Counted from the stretch's first letter, positions 36,070 through 45,532 are shown. The stretch: 64,000 nt of DNA from Nostoc sp. 106C (GCF_002154725.1 NZ_MTAW01000240.1:1-64000), one strand, 5' to 3'. The notes: generated by a model from the letters alone, not told the origin. A program made the numbers and translations.

Positions 36070-37659
36070 CTAATGACCCACTGGTGCTTTTGCACCTGCT
36101 CCACCTTTACCCAAAAATAGCAACAAAGGCAACGAGCAAAGAAACGCTACTCCCACTACGCGAAATATATCTGCAAAAGACAAAACTGCTGCTTGGACAT
36201 CTACTGTTTGACTGAGTATAGCCAGTGCTTGTTGTTGTGCGGTGGTTGCATCCATACCTTGGCTTTGCATCGCCCCAGTCAGTAAGTCAAGACGCTGATT
36301 TGTTTCTGGACTATAAGGGCTAAGGTTTGCTAATAAGATGGCTCGATGAAAAGCTTCGCGTTTGTCCAGTAAGGTAGTGAGAATCGCAATGCCAACGCTA
36401 CCACCCAGCTGTCGCGTGAGGTTGTAAAAGCCCGATCCTGCTGAAACATCTTTTTTGGGAAGCGGGCCTAAAGTCGCCAAACTCAAAGGCAAAAACATGA
36501 GTACGGTAAAAGCTCCACGCCATACCAAAGGCCAAAATAAATCATCGGCTCCAGTTTGGGAAGTGAGTTTTGACAAATCAAACATCACCATAGCTGTGCC
36601 CACACCACCGATCGCAATTAAAATTCTGGCGTCGATTTTGGTAGATAATTTACCTAACATCACCATGACGATCGCAGATGCTAAAGCACCAGGAGCCAAT
36701 AAAAGTCCTGTCTGAGTAGCGGTAAATTGCAGAATACTCTGAGCAAAAATCGGCACGGCAAATAGTGCACCATACAATCCCATCCCTACAACCGCAGATA
36801 AAACACTCCCCGCTGCTAAGGAACGGTGATGTAGCACTCTTAAATCGACAGCAGGATGAGGCGTTCTGAGTTCTTGCCAAATAAATAGTGCCAATCCCAC
36901 AACGCTGGTAATAGCCAAGCTGGTGATGAAGCTGGAGGAAAACCAGTCATCACTCTCTCCTTCTTCTAAGAAGGTTTGTAAACAGCCAATCGCAAGTACT
37001 AAAAACCCGATCCCCAACCAATCGACGGCTTGGCTTTGTGCCTGACTATTGTCTTTATCTTTGGGTAAGAACATCCAACACATCGCCACAGCCAAGATGC
37101 CAAAGGGAATATTCACAAAGAAAATCCAGCGCCAACCTAAACCATCGGTGAGGTAGCCTCCTAAAGTCGGGCCAATGGCTGGGCCAGAAATCACTCCTAC
37201 CCCAAAGACTGCTTGGGCTAAACCTTGTTCAGCGGGAGGAAATGTTTCAAATAAGATAGCTTGGGCTTTTGCTAGCAATCCCCCACCAAATAATCCTTGG
37301 GCAATCCGAGAGACAACAAGCATGGGGAGATTAATCGCTAGCCCACAGACAACTGAGGCGATGGTGAAGCCAATCAGCGAAAAAATAAAGTAGTTTTTTT
37401 TGCCAAAGTAATCTCCCAACCAAGCAGATAAGGGAATCATGACGACGTTGGCGATCGCATATCCGCTGACTACCCAGCCAATTTCACTCACAGTTGCCCC
37501 GAGGCTGGCTTGCATTGAGGTCAGAGCCACGTTGACAATGCTGGTATCAATCACTTCTAAAATTGCACCAAGGGCAGCAGAAAAGGCGATCGCCCACTTT
37601 AAGGGCCCCTGGATATAACCAGCTTGGTTAACATTGGAACGATTAATGTTTGTAGCCAT
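36070..37659 (-). CDS. DHA2-family MFS multidrug efflux transporter (EmrB-like)
   Basis: A 529-residue proton-driven exporter with about 14 transmembrane helices. Seen are LEVIDTSIVNVALTSMQASLG in helix 1, WVVSGYAIANVVMIPLSAWLGDYFGKK (motif A region), RIAQGLFGGGLLAKAQAILFETFPP and the motif C region GVGVISGPAIGPTLGGYLTDGLGWRWIFFVNIPFG. It pairs with the HlyD-type adaptor gene just upstream (17-base overlap) and needs an outer-membrane TolC-like channel, which is not in the window. It is controlled in all likelihood by the divergent TetR gene. Confidence 0.92.
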   Translation of the reverse strand: MATNINRSNVNQAGYIQGPLKWAIAFSAALGAILEVIDTSIVNVALTSMQASLGATVSEIGWVVSGYAIANVVMIPLSAWLGDYFGKKNYFIFSLIGFTIASVVCGLAINLPMLVVSRIAQGLFGGGLLAKAQAILFETFPPAEQGLAQAVFGVGVISGPAIGPTLGGYLTDGLGWRWIFFVNIPFGILAVAMCWMFLPKDKDNSQAQSQAVDWLGIGFLVLAIGCLQTFLEEGESDDWFSSSFITSLAITSVVGLALFIWQELRTPHPAVDLRVLHHRSLAAGSVLSAVVGMGLYGALFAVPIFAQSILQFTATQTGLLLAPGALASAIVMVMLGKLSTKIDARILIAIGGVGTAMVMFDLSKLTSQTGADDLFWPLVWRGAFTVLMFLPLSLATLGPLPKKDVSAGSGFYNLTRQLGGSVGIAILTTLLDKREAFHRAILLANLSPYSPETNQRLDLLTGAMQSQGMDATTAQQQALAILSQTVDVQAAVLSFADIFRVVGVAFLCSLPLLLFLGKGGAGAKAPVGH

Positions 37660-39052
37660 ATTTAGCTGGGGTAGTATTTACTGTCACCTTGACACTTAGC
37701 CCTGCCCGCAACTTATGTTGGGGATCGGCATCAGGATTAAAATTTAAACGTACTGGTAGCCACTGCACTACTTTGTTGAAGTTACCTGTGGCATTATCTG
37801 GCGGTAGAAGAGCGAAACTAGCTCCTGTAGCTGGGCTAATCCCCGCAACCGTAGCCCGAAAAACTTCACCTGGATAAGCATCAACTTCAATGTCTGCTGG
37901 CTCTCCGATATACAAGTTTTTTAGGGTTGTCTCTCTAAAATTCGCATCTACATAAATTTGCTCAGTGTCTAACGGCACTATCGAGAGTAAAGGCTGACCT
38001 GTGTCAACTTTTTGTCCGACTTGCGCTGTCAGCTTTCCCACATAGCCACTGAGAGGAGCTTGAATAACAGTGTATTTAATTTGTTGTCGAGCTAACGCCA
38101 AAGCGGCTGCGGCTTGTGCAACCTGTGCCTGCGCCTGCTTGGTTTGGCTCTTTTGCACTACAACTTTCTGCCCGGAAACCCGAGTTTCTGCCACCTGTCC
38201 TCTGGCAGCTTCAGCTTGAGCTAAGGCTTTTTGCAACTGAGCTTGAGCATTATTCACCTGAGCTTGGGCTTGAGCCACAGTTTGCTTGGCTGCGCTGAGG
38301 CTGGCTTGAGCATTCTCCCATGCTGCCCGCGCTGTATCGCGTTGCTGGGCGGCAATAGCTCCTTGTGCATATAAGGTTTCATAGCGCCGGAAGTCAGCTT
38401 GGGTTTTATTTACCTCGGTTTGCGCTTGCACCACCTTTGCCCGATTAGTATCTACCACCGCTTGAGCTTGGGTAACTTCGGCTTTGGCTGCGCTGACTGC
38501 CGACTGACTTGCAGTTAAGTTCGCTTGCGCCTGCTGTATTTGGGCGATGTTTGTTTGGCTAGTTAAGGGTACGGTATCCGCTGCACTTTGCAATTGAGCT
38601 TGGGCTGCGGCTAAATTCGCTTCTGCTTGTTGAACATTCAGATTTAGGTCTTCGTTTTCTAAGATAATTAGCGGCTGTCCGGCTTTGACATAATCACCTT
38701 CCTTCACCTGAATTTTCTGCACAGTTGCAGAGATTTTGGCGGCAATGGGAGAAACATGACCTTGAATCTGAGCATTATCTGTACTGATATGACTGTGTTG
38801 GAATTGCCACCACCGCCAACCGATGACTGTTGCTACTCCTAGGGTAATTACTCCCAGCACGAGTAACCAAGCGCGCCGTTGCCACAAATTAGAATTTTGC
38901 ACGGGATCAGCAACAGATGGTGGGGGATCAAGCTCAACATCAGTCTCAAAGCTAGAGTTTTGAGTATCGTCTTGCTCTACATAGATATCGTTGACAGCAT
39001 TAGTAGGAGGATCGAGATCGACATCAAGTTTGGCGGATTGATACTTATTCAT
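37643..39052 (-). CDS. HlyD/EmrA-type membrane fusion protein
   Basis: A 469-residue periplasmic adaptor. An acidic N-terminal tail with two DPP motifs precedes one transmembrane helix (LLVLGVITLGVATVIGW, about residues 68-84). Then come a lipoyl half (GHVSPIAAKISATVQKIQVKEGDYVKAG), a long Ala/Gln-rich coiled-coil hairpin (about residues 135-315), the second lipoyl half (IQAPLSGYVGKLTAQVGQKVDTGQPL) and a beta-barrel domain. Start codon ATG at 39052. It overlaps the MFS gene by 17 bases, so the two are translationally coupled, with the adaptor translated first. Confidence 0.92.
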   Translation of the reverse strand: MNKYQSAKLDVDLDPPTNAVNDIYVEQDDTQNSSFETDVELDPPPSVADPVQNSNLWQRRAWLLVLGVITLGVATVIGWRWWQFQHSHISTDNAQIQGHVSPIAAKISATVQKIQVKEGDYVKAGQPLIILENEDLNLNVQQAEANLAAAQAQLQSAADTVPLTSQTNIAQIQQAQANLTASQSAVSAAKAEVTQAQAVVDTNRAKVVQAQTEVNKTQADFRRYETLYAQGAIAAQQRDTARAAWENAQASLSAAKQTVAQAQAQVNNAQAQLQKALAQAEAARGQVAETRVSGQKVVVQKSQTKQAQAQVAQAAAALALARQQIKYTVIQAPLSGYVGKLTAQVGQKVDTGQPLLSIVPLDTEQIYVDANFRETTLKNLYIGEPADIEVDAYPGEVFRATVAGISPATGASFALLPPDNATGNFNKVVQWLPVRLNFNPDADPQHKLRAGLSVKVTVNTTPAKYGYKH

Positions 39053-39146
39053 TAATATTTATGCCGTCCTTTATCTATTCCCAGGAGGTAGCTTTCGCCA
39101 TCAGGACATCAGAGCGATCGCTAGATTTAAAAGTAATTTTTTATCT

Positions 39147-39165
39147 ATACGCTACGGTAGCGTAT
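39147..39165. promoter_or_regulatory. TetR-type operator palindrome
   Basis: ATACGCTA (39147-39154), CGG, then TAGCGTAT (39158-39165): a perfect 8-base inverted repeat with a 3-base centre, in the 197-base gap between the tetR and hlyD genes. Size and symmetry are typical of TetR-family operators, and the place allows control of both directions. Binding is inferred. Confidence 0.7.
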
Positions 39166-39169
39166 CGTA

Positions 39170-39175
39170 TATAAT
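39170..39175 (+). promoter_or_regulatory. Consensus-like -10 element for the tetR gene
   Basis: TATAAT five bases past the operator palindrome and 74 bases before the tetR ATG. A repressor on the palindrome would cover the -35/spacer region. No good -35 hexamer is seen. Confidence 0.4.
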
Positions 39176-39249
39176 TGGTCAAGGGAGCTGGAGATTGAGA
39201 AAATTTGCGCTAAATTGCTAAGATGTCCTAGCTTAGGGATGATGTGTTC

Positions 39250-39861
39250 ATGAGTAAGCAGATTAATACCCCTACTGGACGCCCACGTAGCACCCATGCC
39301 GACCAAGCTATTATCAAAGCGACCTTGGATCTACTGGCTGAGGTAGGATATCAAAGCATGAGTATAGAAGCGATCGCTTCCCGCGCTGGCGTTGGCAAAA
39401 CGACAATCTATCGGCGTTACACTTCCAAAGAAGAACTAGTTGCAGATGCAATTGAAAGTCTTAGGGCAGATTTAACGATTCCAGATACAGGTAGTTTCTG
39501 GGGAGATATGGATATTGCGATCAAGAATGCGGCGAAAAAAATCCTGAGTCCTCTTGGTCGTCAGACACTTGCCTTAATTATCAGTACCGCATCTAGCAAT
39601 CCTCAATTTGCCCAAGTCTATTGGACAAAATACACCATGCCCCGTCGCGAAGCCTTTGCCAAAGTTCTGCAACGGGCAAAGTCTAGGGGTGAAATCGACG
39701 AAAATGCCGATGTCGATCTCATCTTTGATCTGCTGAGTGGGTCATTATATTACGCAATCATCTTTAAACCCACAGCCGAGCCAGTAGAAACTTATATGCA
39801 CCGGACAATAAATCTTCTGCTTCAAGGTATTGGAACTGGGCAATTAACCAAATTTAGCTAA
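39250..39861 (+). CDS. TetR/AcrR-family transcriptional repressor
   Basis: A 203-residue regulator with an N-terminal helix-turn-helix (AIIKATLDLLAEVGYQSMSIEAIASRAGVGKTTIYRRYTSKEELV, read here in parts as residues 15-60) and a helical ligand-binding C-terminal domain. The ATG at 39250 was preferred to the GTG at 39244, since GGGA lies ten bases before it. It is divergent from the hlyD-mfs operon, with a palindromic operator between them, so it most likely represses the efflux pump and itself until a toxic ligand binds. Confidence 0.9.
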   Translation: MSKQINTPTGRPRSTHADQAIIKATLDLLAEVGYQSMSIEAIASRAGVGKTTIYRRYTSKEELVADAIESLRADLTIPDTGSFWGDMDIAIKNAAKKILSPLGRQTLALIISTASSNPQFAQVYWTKYTMPRREAFAKVLQRAKSRGEIDENADVDLIFDLLSGSLYYAIIFKPTAEPVETYMHRTINLLLQGIGTGQLTKFS

Positions 39862-40249
39862 CCTAAAATTTCACCCCACTCCTATTTAAGTGGTGAACCT
39901 TCTCGTAAACACAGGGAAAAAGAAGGGTGATATGGGGTAGCTCGTTTTTTCCCAAATCAAACCAGATTCATATATACTTTTTACAGAGAAAAATCTTATC
40001 TTCCTTTGGCAATATTTTCGCATAAGGTTTTGGAATATCTTAAAAGCTTTACTGATAAGAATTCCGGATTTTTATCATCAGGAAATGATATGAGATTCAG
40101 GAAAACTTTCCCGCATTTTTGCCAAAGGCGTGACAGAATCTCATTGCTCAGTCTGGATATTAACTGATTGTAGAACTTGTTGCCAAAATAGCTGTCAACA
40201 ATCAGTTTTAGGTGGGATGATAAAGAAACAGAGAAAAGGGAATTAAGAA
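39862..40249. other. Intergenic region between convergent tetR and the PatD-like gene
   Basis: A weak stem-loop (CCACT with AGTGG, about 39869-39898) after the tetR stop could end transcription. The rest is AT-rich with no coding frame. Confidence 0.45.
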
Positions 40250-40651
40250 TTATTGTTCCCCTGTATCTTCTGGTCGCAGGATAGCATCACAATATCGGAT
40301 AAGAGTGGTCAAGCGATCGCTAATTATTTGCAGCCTCGCTTGTACAGTAGATTCTTGCCTTGCACCTTGGAAAAACATGATGTCAATTTCCAACAGGCGC
40401 AGCTGTTTGCTCATCTCTGTTAGATAAGACTGCTCTCTTGCGAAGTTCCAATCGGAGGAAGCCTCCGCTCGGACTTCGCGCTCCCGCGAGTCGACCTCGC
40501 TCAAAGGTACAATCTGCTGCACAAAAAATTGGTTTAAGGAGGCTAAACGCTGTCGGAGTTCGCTTGCATTGAGTTGAGTGTTTGAGACATCAGAGCGTAA
40601 TTGCTCTAGCAAGCTCGCCAATACCTGATAATGATCTTTATTTAGAGACAT
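40250..40651 (-). CDS. Small helical protein, possibly PatD-like, with an in-frame repeat insert
   Basis: A 133-residue, mostly helical protein: HYQVLASLLEQLRSDVSN and ELRQRLASLNQFF, then YLTEMSKQLRLLEIDIMFFQGAR and ARLQIISDRLTTLIRYCDAIL. The pattern and the LLEIDIMFFQGARQ stretch remind me of PatD, which limits heterocyst frequency through FtsZ; this match is from memory and uncertain. Residues 51-73 are charged and unlike the rest, and are encoded by a palindromic DNA repeat (40436-40503) that keeps the frame. The gene is single on the minus strand and divergent from the rsh gene. Confidence 0.6.
   Translation of the reverse strand: MSLNKDHYQVLASLLEQLRSDVSNTQLNASELRQRLASLNQFFVQQIVPLSEVDSREREVRAEASSDWNFAREQSYLTEMSKQLRLLEIDIMFFQGARQESTVQARLQIISDRLTTLIRYCDAILRPEDTGEQ
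40436..40503. repeat. Palindromic repeat inserted in frame in a coding sequence
   Basis: The stretch GCGAAGT ... CGGAGG (40440-40458) pairs with CCTCCG ... ACTTCGC (40462-40479), followed by a second small palindrome of GCGAG/CTCGC type (40486-40500). It is GC-rich in an AT-rich gene. It adds about 22 residues without breaking the frame, as protein-coding palindromic elements do. Confidence 0.65.
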
Positions 40652-40946
40652 CCAGTGCTAGTTAAGATAGTATTAATGTCAAGTAATTTTTCTTCTACAA
40701 TAAACTTTCTTAAGCTCTTTTTAGAACTAGAAGCCTCAAATCCTGCTTTGAGGCTTCATTTGCCAGCACTATATTTTCGCAATGATGAAGCTAGAATTTC
40801 GCACTGGATGATTACCATAGACAATTAAGGAATCATCCTTACATGACTTTATCTAGGGTCTTTGGGCATGAGCATTTTCTACCGACGATGCTGTTAGTTT
40901 TGTCCTTCTTTGAACTTATCAACAGATCACCTCTAGTCCCCTTTGT
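40652..40946. promoter_or_regulatory. Divergent promoter region of the PatD-like gene and rsh
   Basis: A 295-base AT-rich spacer between divergent genes. It must hold both promoters. A short palindrome-like GAGGCTTCATTT/AAGCCTCAAA pairing lies near 40729-40762. No operator could be assigned. Confidence 0.4.
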
Positions 40947-43223
40947 ATGAGCACTATAGTTCTCAATTCCTCAGTTGATGTTCCTCTTCCGGAGTGGCTC
41001 AAGAAATGCTTCATCCAGTCATCAGGAAGTAGTGGCGATGATGCGGAAAATCTCCGAAGGTATAATGATGCAACTTTAATATGTCGGGCATTTGAATTTG
41101 CTTATAAACTGCATCAGGGACAATACCGCAAATCTGGCGAACCCTACATTTGTCATCCCGTGGCTGTAGCTGGATTACTGCGTGACTTAGGAGGTAGTCC
41201 TGCTATGATAGCAGCTGGATTTCTCCATGATGTAGTCGAAGATACAGATATCACAATTGAACAAATAGAAGAGCTTTTTGGCGCAGAAGTAAGGCAATTA
41301 GTCGAAGGTGTCACGAAACTTTCTAAAATAAATTTCAAAAGCAAAAAAGAAAGTCAAGCAGAAAACTTTCGGCGGATGTTTTTGGCAATGGCACAAGATA
41401 TCCGAGTCATCGTGGTGAAGTTGGCAGACCGTCTGCATAATATGCGAACTTTACAATTTATGCCAGATGAAAAACGCCGTCGCATTGCTCAAGAAACACG
41501 AGATATCTTTGCTCCCTTAGCTAATCGTTTGGGGATCTGGCATTTGAAATGGGAATTAGAAGATTTATCGTTTAAATATTTAGAACCGGATGCTTTTCGT
41601 CAAATTCAAGAGCATGTTTCCGAAAAACGAACATCACGGGAAGAGAAATTAGCAAAGGCTACGGCAATTTTGCGCGATCGCTTGCAACAAACTGGAATTA
41701 AATGCCTCGATATCAGCGGCCGTCCGAAGCACCTTTATAGTATTTACCAAAAGATGCAACGACAGCAAAAAGAATTTCATGAAATTTATGATTTAGCAGC
41801 GTTGCGGATTATTGTTGAGACCAATGAGGAATGCTACCGTGCTTTAGCGGTGGTTCATGATGCCTTTCGCCCAATTCCTGGTAGATTTAAAGATTATATT
41901 GGACTACCAAAACCGAACCGTTACCAGTCTTTGCATACTGGCGTAATTGGATTGACTGGTCGTCCTTTAGAAGTGCAAATCCGCACAATGGAAATGCACC
42001 ATATTGCTGAGTATGGAATTGCAGCTCATTGGAAATATAAGGAAACTGGTAGTTCTAACAACAGCCATTTAACTGCAACAGATGAAAAGTTTACTTGGTT
42101 GCGGCAATTGTTGGAATGGCAAAGTGATTTAAAGGATGCTCAAGAGTATCTAGATAGCGTCAAAGATAATTTATTTGAAGATGATGTTTATGTCTTTACC
42201 CCCAAGGGTGATGTTGTACCTTTAAGTCCTGGTTCTACTAGTGTAGATTTTGCTTATCGCATTCATACAGAAGTGGGGAACCACTGTGCAGGAACCAAGG
42301 TAAATGGGCGGATGGTGCCACTGTCAACACGATTGCACAATGGCGATATTGTGGAAATCATGACCCACAAGAACAGCCACCCTAGTTTAGATTGGTTGAA
42401 CTTTGTCAGAACTTCCGCAGCCAAATATCGAATTAAACAATGGTACAAGCGATCGCGCCGGGAAGAGAATGTTGCCCGTGGTCGAGAATTATTAGAAAAA
42501 GAACTTGGTAAAACAGGTTTTGACAGTCTGCTGAAATCAGATGCAATGCAAAGCGTCGCAGAAAAATGTAACTACCACAGCGTAGAAGATTTACTCGCAG
42601 GTTTAGGTTACGGTGAAATTACCCTGAATCTGGTGCTGAACCGTTGGCGAGAGGTAGTGAAAGCACAACAACCTATGGTTGTTGCACCTCCATATCTGCC
42701 AAAAGAGTCAACAGCAACAGCAAAAGCTTTGCGAGACGCACCTGCAAATTATTCACGCTCCACTGATTCGCCAATTCTTGGGGTAGAAGGTTTGGTGTAT
42801 CATCTGGCTGGGTGTTGTACTCCAATTCCTGGCGAACCGATTATTGGTGTAGTCACACGAGGCAAGGGAATTTCAATTCATCGCCAAGGGTGTCATAATG
42901 TCGAAAGCGTGGAATATGAACGCCTAGTACCAGTAGCCTGGAACGCCGCAGCAGAAAATAGCTCTCGTCCTCATTCTTACCCAGTGAATATTCAGATTGA
43001 AGCACTTGATCGTGTGGGCGTTTTAAAAGATATTTTGTCTCGTTTAAGCGACCAAGGAATCAATGTCCGCTATGCTCAGGTAAAAACTGCAATCGGACAA
43101 CCAGCTTTAATGGACTTGGGTATAGATATACGCGATCGCCCACAACTGGAACAAGTATTTACCCAAATTAAAAAAATGAGCGACATTCTCAATATACGTC
43201 GCGTTGGTCAGATTGACGAGTAG
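40947..43223 (+). CDS. rsh: Bifunctional (p)ppGpp synthetase/hydrolase (RelA/SpoT homologue)
   Basis: A 758-residue stringent-response enzyme. The order is the HD hydrolase domain (ICHPVAVAGLLRDL, FLHDVVEDTDIT near residue 95, KLADRLHNMRTLQFM), the synthetase domain (LYSIYQKMQRQ, YDLAALRIIV, GRFKDYIGLPKPNRYQSLHT), TGS (VYVFTPKGDVVPLSPGSTSVDFAYRIHTEVG), a helical/zinc-finger-like region (HLAGCCTPIPGEPIIG, HRQGCHN) and a C-terminal ACT domain. The HD motif is intact, so both making and breaking of (p)ppGpp are expected. It is probably the only long Rsh, as is usual in cyanobacteria. A GTAGGGGC hairpin begins at its stop codon. Confidence 0.94.
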   Translation: MSTIVLNSSVDVPLPEWLKKCFIQSSGSSGDDAENLRRYNDATLICRAFEFAYKLHQGQYRKSGEPYICHPVAVAGLLRDLGGSPAMIAAGFLHDVVEDTDITIEQIEELFGAEVRQLVEGVTKLSKINFKSKKESQAENFRRMFLAMAQDIRVIVVKLADRLHNMRTLQFMPDEKRRRIAQETRDIFAPLANRLGIWHLKWELEDLSFKYLEPDAFRQIQEHVSEKRTSREEKLAKATAILRDRLQQTGIKCLDISGRPKHLYSIYQKMQRQQKEFHEIYDLAALRIIVETNEECYRALAVVHDAFRPIPGRFKDYIGLPKPNRYQSLHTGVIGLTGRPLEVQIRTMEMHHIAEYGIAAHWKYKETGSSNNSHLTATDEKFTWLRQLLEWQSDLKDAQEYLDSVKDNLFEDDVYVFTPKGDVVPLSPGSTSVDFAYRIHTEVGNHCAGTKVNGRMVPLSTRLHNGDIVEIMTHKNSHPSLDWLNFVRTSAAKYRIKQWYKRSRREENVARGRELLEKELGKTGFDSLLKSDAMQSVAEKCNYHSVEDLLAGLGYGEITLNLVLNRWREVVKAQQPMVVAPPYLPKESTATAKALRDAPANYSRSTDSPILGVEGLVYHLAGCCTPIPGEPIIGVVTRGKGISIHRQGCHNVESVEYERLVPVAWNAAAENSSRPHSYPVNIQIEALDRVGVLKDILSRLSDQGINVRYAQVKTAIGQPALMDLGIDIRDRPQLEQVFTQIKKMSDILNIRRVGQIDE

Positions 43224-43244
43224 TAGGGGCGCTGATGCCCCTAC
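43223..43244 (+). terminator. Hairpin at the end of rsh (GTAGGGGC repeat)
   Basis: GTAGGGGC (43223-43230) and GCCCCTAC (43237-43244) pair perfectly around six bases. It starts at the last base of the stop codon and is followed by ATTATT rather than a strong T-run, so it may be a dispersed repeat that doubles as a terminator. Confidence 0.5.
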
Positions 43245-43255
43245 ATTATTCAGTG

Positions 43256-43281
43256 GGTGCGTTAACGTCGAGTAACGCACC
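43256..43281. repeat. Palindromic repeat GGTGCGTTA/TAACGCACC
   Basis: Perfect 9-base arms (43256-43264 and 43273-43281) around eight bases. A partial relative with TAACGCACC lies near 43335-43362 and a larger one at 45579-45655, so this is a dispersed family. Confidence 0.65.
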
Positions 43282-43432
43282 AATTAAAGTGGCAATAGAC
43301 TGTTTAACTGAAGTTAAAAAACTTATAGAAGGGTGTATTATGCCAAAGGCTAACGCACCTTAAATTGTAAGAAGTAGAAATCCTTTCAATTCCATTGTTA
43401 TCCTACTTCTAGACCATTAAAGAAACATATCA

Positions 43433-45532
43433 ATGTTAAAATTTTTTGCTGACCGGGGTGGTACATTCACAGATATTGTCGCTGTTACTAATAATCAAGG
43501 AATTATAGAAAGAATTTCAAAGCATCCCGAACGTTTTTTAATTGTGCCTCTGCCTAATCAGGAATGGATTATAGTTTATAAATTACTTTCAGAAAATCCC
43601 GAACAATATCAAGATGCAGCAATCCAAGGAATTCGGGATATTCTCGGTCTTGGTAGCAATGAACTTATTGCTACTGAAGTAATAGAAGTCGTGAAAATGG
43701 GGACAACAGTAGCTACAAATGCACTGTTAGAAAGAAAAGGGGATAGAGTAGCACTTTTGATCACCAAAGGGTTTAAAGATGCATTGCGAATTGGCTACCA
43801 AAACCGTCCTGATATCTTTGCGCGTCAGATCATTTTACCGACAATGCTTTATGAACAGGTAATTGAGATAGACGAACGCTATGATGCTGACGGTAAAGAA
43901 TTAATGCCTGTAAACATTGAACAAGTCAAACAAGACTTGCAAGCAGTTTATAACACAGGAATTCGTAGTTGTGCCATTGTTTTTATGCACAGCGATCGCT
44001 ATCATCACCACGAACAACAAGTTGATCAACTTGCTCAAGAAATTGGATTTACGCAAATATCTGTATCCCACCAAGTTAGCCCATTAATGAAATTAGTGAG
44101 CCGTGGCGATACAACAGTTGTTGATGCTTATTTAACTCCAATTTTGCGGCGCTATGTCAACCAAGTAGCTAGTCAATTACCTGGGGTCAGATTGATGTTT
44201 ATGAAATCTGACGGCGGTTTAGTTGCAGCCGAACAATTTCAAGGCAAAGATAGCATTTTAAGCGGCCCGGCTGGGGGGATTGTTGGTGCAGTTCAAACTA
44301 GTAAAAGAGCAGGTTTTGAGTTAGTAATTACCTTTGATATGGGCGGAACGAGTACAGATGTTGCCCATTTTAAAGGTGAGTATGAAAGACAATTAGAATC
44401 AGAAATTGCTGGTGCTAGAATGCGAGTCCCCGTATTAGCAATCAATACTATTGCGGCTGGTGGCGGTTCCATTTTATTTTTTGATAGTTCTAGTTATCGC
44501 GTCGGGCCAGAATCCGCTGGTTCAAATCCTGGCCCTGCTTGTTATCGACGTGGCGGACCATTAGCGGTGACTGATGCTAATGTCATGTTAGGTAAAATTC
44601 ACCCGCAATATTTCCCTTCTGTCTTTGGTATTGATGGCAATTTACTTTTAGATAAAGATATTGTCGTTCAGAAATTTACACAATTATCCCAAGATATTGC
44701 AACAGTCACAGGAAACACTCGAACCCCCGAACAAGTAGCCGCTGGATTTATTGCGATCGCTGTTGAAAATATGGCAAATGCCATTAAAAAAATCAGTCTA
44801 CAACGGGGTTATGATGTCACTCAATATGTCCTTTGTTGTTTTGGCGGTGCTGGCGGACAAGTTGCTTGTTTAATTGCCAATACTTTAGGGATGAAAAAGA
44901 TATTTCTTCACCCTTATGCTGGAGTTCTCTCTGCTTATGGAATGGGATTAGCTGATGTCAGAGCACTTAGAGAAAAAGGAGTAGAACAGCCTTTAACTTC
45001 AGCATTAATTCCGCAATTGCAACAGGTAATGGAGAGTTTAGTAACTCAAGCGAGAACTGAACTCAGCCACTATGAAGATAGTAGTGAACAACAAGTAATC
45101 CGAAAATTAAATCTAAAATATGAGGGTACTAACTCAATATTGACCGTTGATTTCACATCGAATGTAACAGTCATGCGAGAAAATTTTGAGACTGAACATA
45201 AATATCGCTACGGTTTTATTCAATTAGAAAAAAGCTTAATTGTTGAATCTGCATCAGTGGAAGTAATCCAAAAAATGGATACTCCTGAAGAATCCTTAAT
45301 TACTCGTACCCGTCCGTTAGATGAACTTCCTAAATCTGTTGAAATAGTCAGAATGTTTGCTGCCGAGCAATGGCATGATACACCAGTATATCGACGGGAA
45401 GATTTACAGCCAGAAGATACTATTAGCGGTCCTGCGATTATTGTTGAAAAAATCAGCACAATTGTAGTTGAACCTGACTGGAAAGCAAGATTAACTGAAC
45501 GGAATCATTTAATTTTGCAGTTTAAAAATTGA
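43433..45532 (+). CDS. hyuA: Hydantoinase/oxoprolinase A subunit (HyuA)
   Basis: A 699-residue ATP-dependent enzyme subunit of the hydantoinase A / 5-oxoprolinase family, which opens 5-oxoproline or hydantoin rings. The N-terminal FFADRGGTFTDIVAV and VVKMGTTVATNALLERKGDRVALLITKGFKD are diagnostic. The actin-like nucleotide fold shows in LILRR-like VDAYLTPILRRYV, LSGPAGGIVGAV and FDMGGTSTDVAH, and GSNPGPACYRRGGPLAVTDANVMLG is conserved. Its partner HyuB is encoded 2 kb downstream on the same strand instead of next door. With HyuB it matches a split 5-oxoprolinase, which would recycle glutathione-derived oxoproline. Confidence 0.92.
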   Translation: MLKFFADRGGTFTDIVAVTNNQGIIERISKHPERFLIVPLPNQEWIIVYKLLSENPEQYQDAAIQGIRDILGLGSNELIATEVIEVVKMGTTVATNALLERKGDRVALLITKGFKDALRIGYQNRPDIFARQIILPTMLYEQVIEIDERYDADGKELMPVNIEQVKQDLQAVYNTGIRSCAIVFMHSDRYHHHEQQVDQLAQEIGFTQISVSHQVSPLMKLVSRGDTTVVDAYLTPILRRYVNQVASQLPGVRLMFMKSDGGLVAAEQFQGKDSILSGPAGGIVGAVQTSKRAGFELVITFDMGGTSTDVAHFKGEYERQLESEIAGARMRVPVLAINTIAAGGGSILFFDSSSYRVGPESAGSNPGPACYRRGGPLAVTDANVMLGKIHPQYFPSVFGIDGNLLLDKDIVVQKFTQLSQDIATVTGNTRTPEQVAAGFIAIAVENMANAIKKISLQRGYDVTQYVLCCFGGAGGQVACLIANTLGMKKIFLHPYAGVLSAYGMGLADVRALREKGVEQPLTSALIPQLQQVMESLVTQARTELSHYEDSSEQQVIRKLNLKYEGTNSILTVDFTSNVTVMRENFETEHKYRYGFIQLEKSLIVESASVEVIQKMDTPEESLITRTRPLDELPKSVEIVRMFAAEQWHDTPVYRREDLQPEDTISGPAIIVEKISTIVVEPDWKARLTERNHLILQFKN

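Noticed and set aside
44515-44535. GGTTCAAATCC, resembling a tRNA T-arm
   Set aside because: It lies in the conserved GSNPGPACYRRG coding motif of hyuA and no acceptor stem or cloverleaf can be formed around it.
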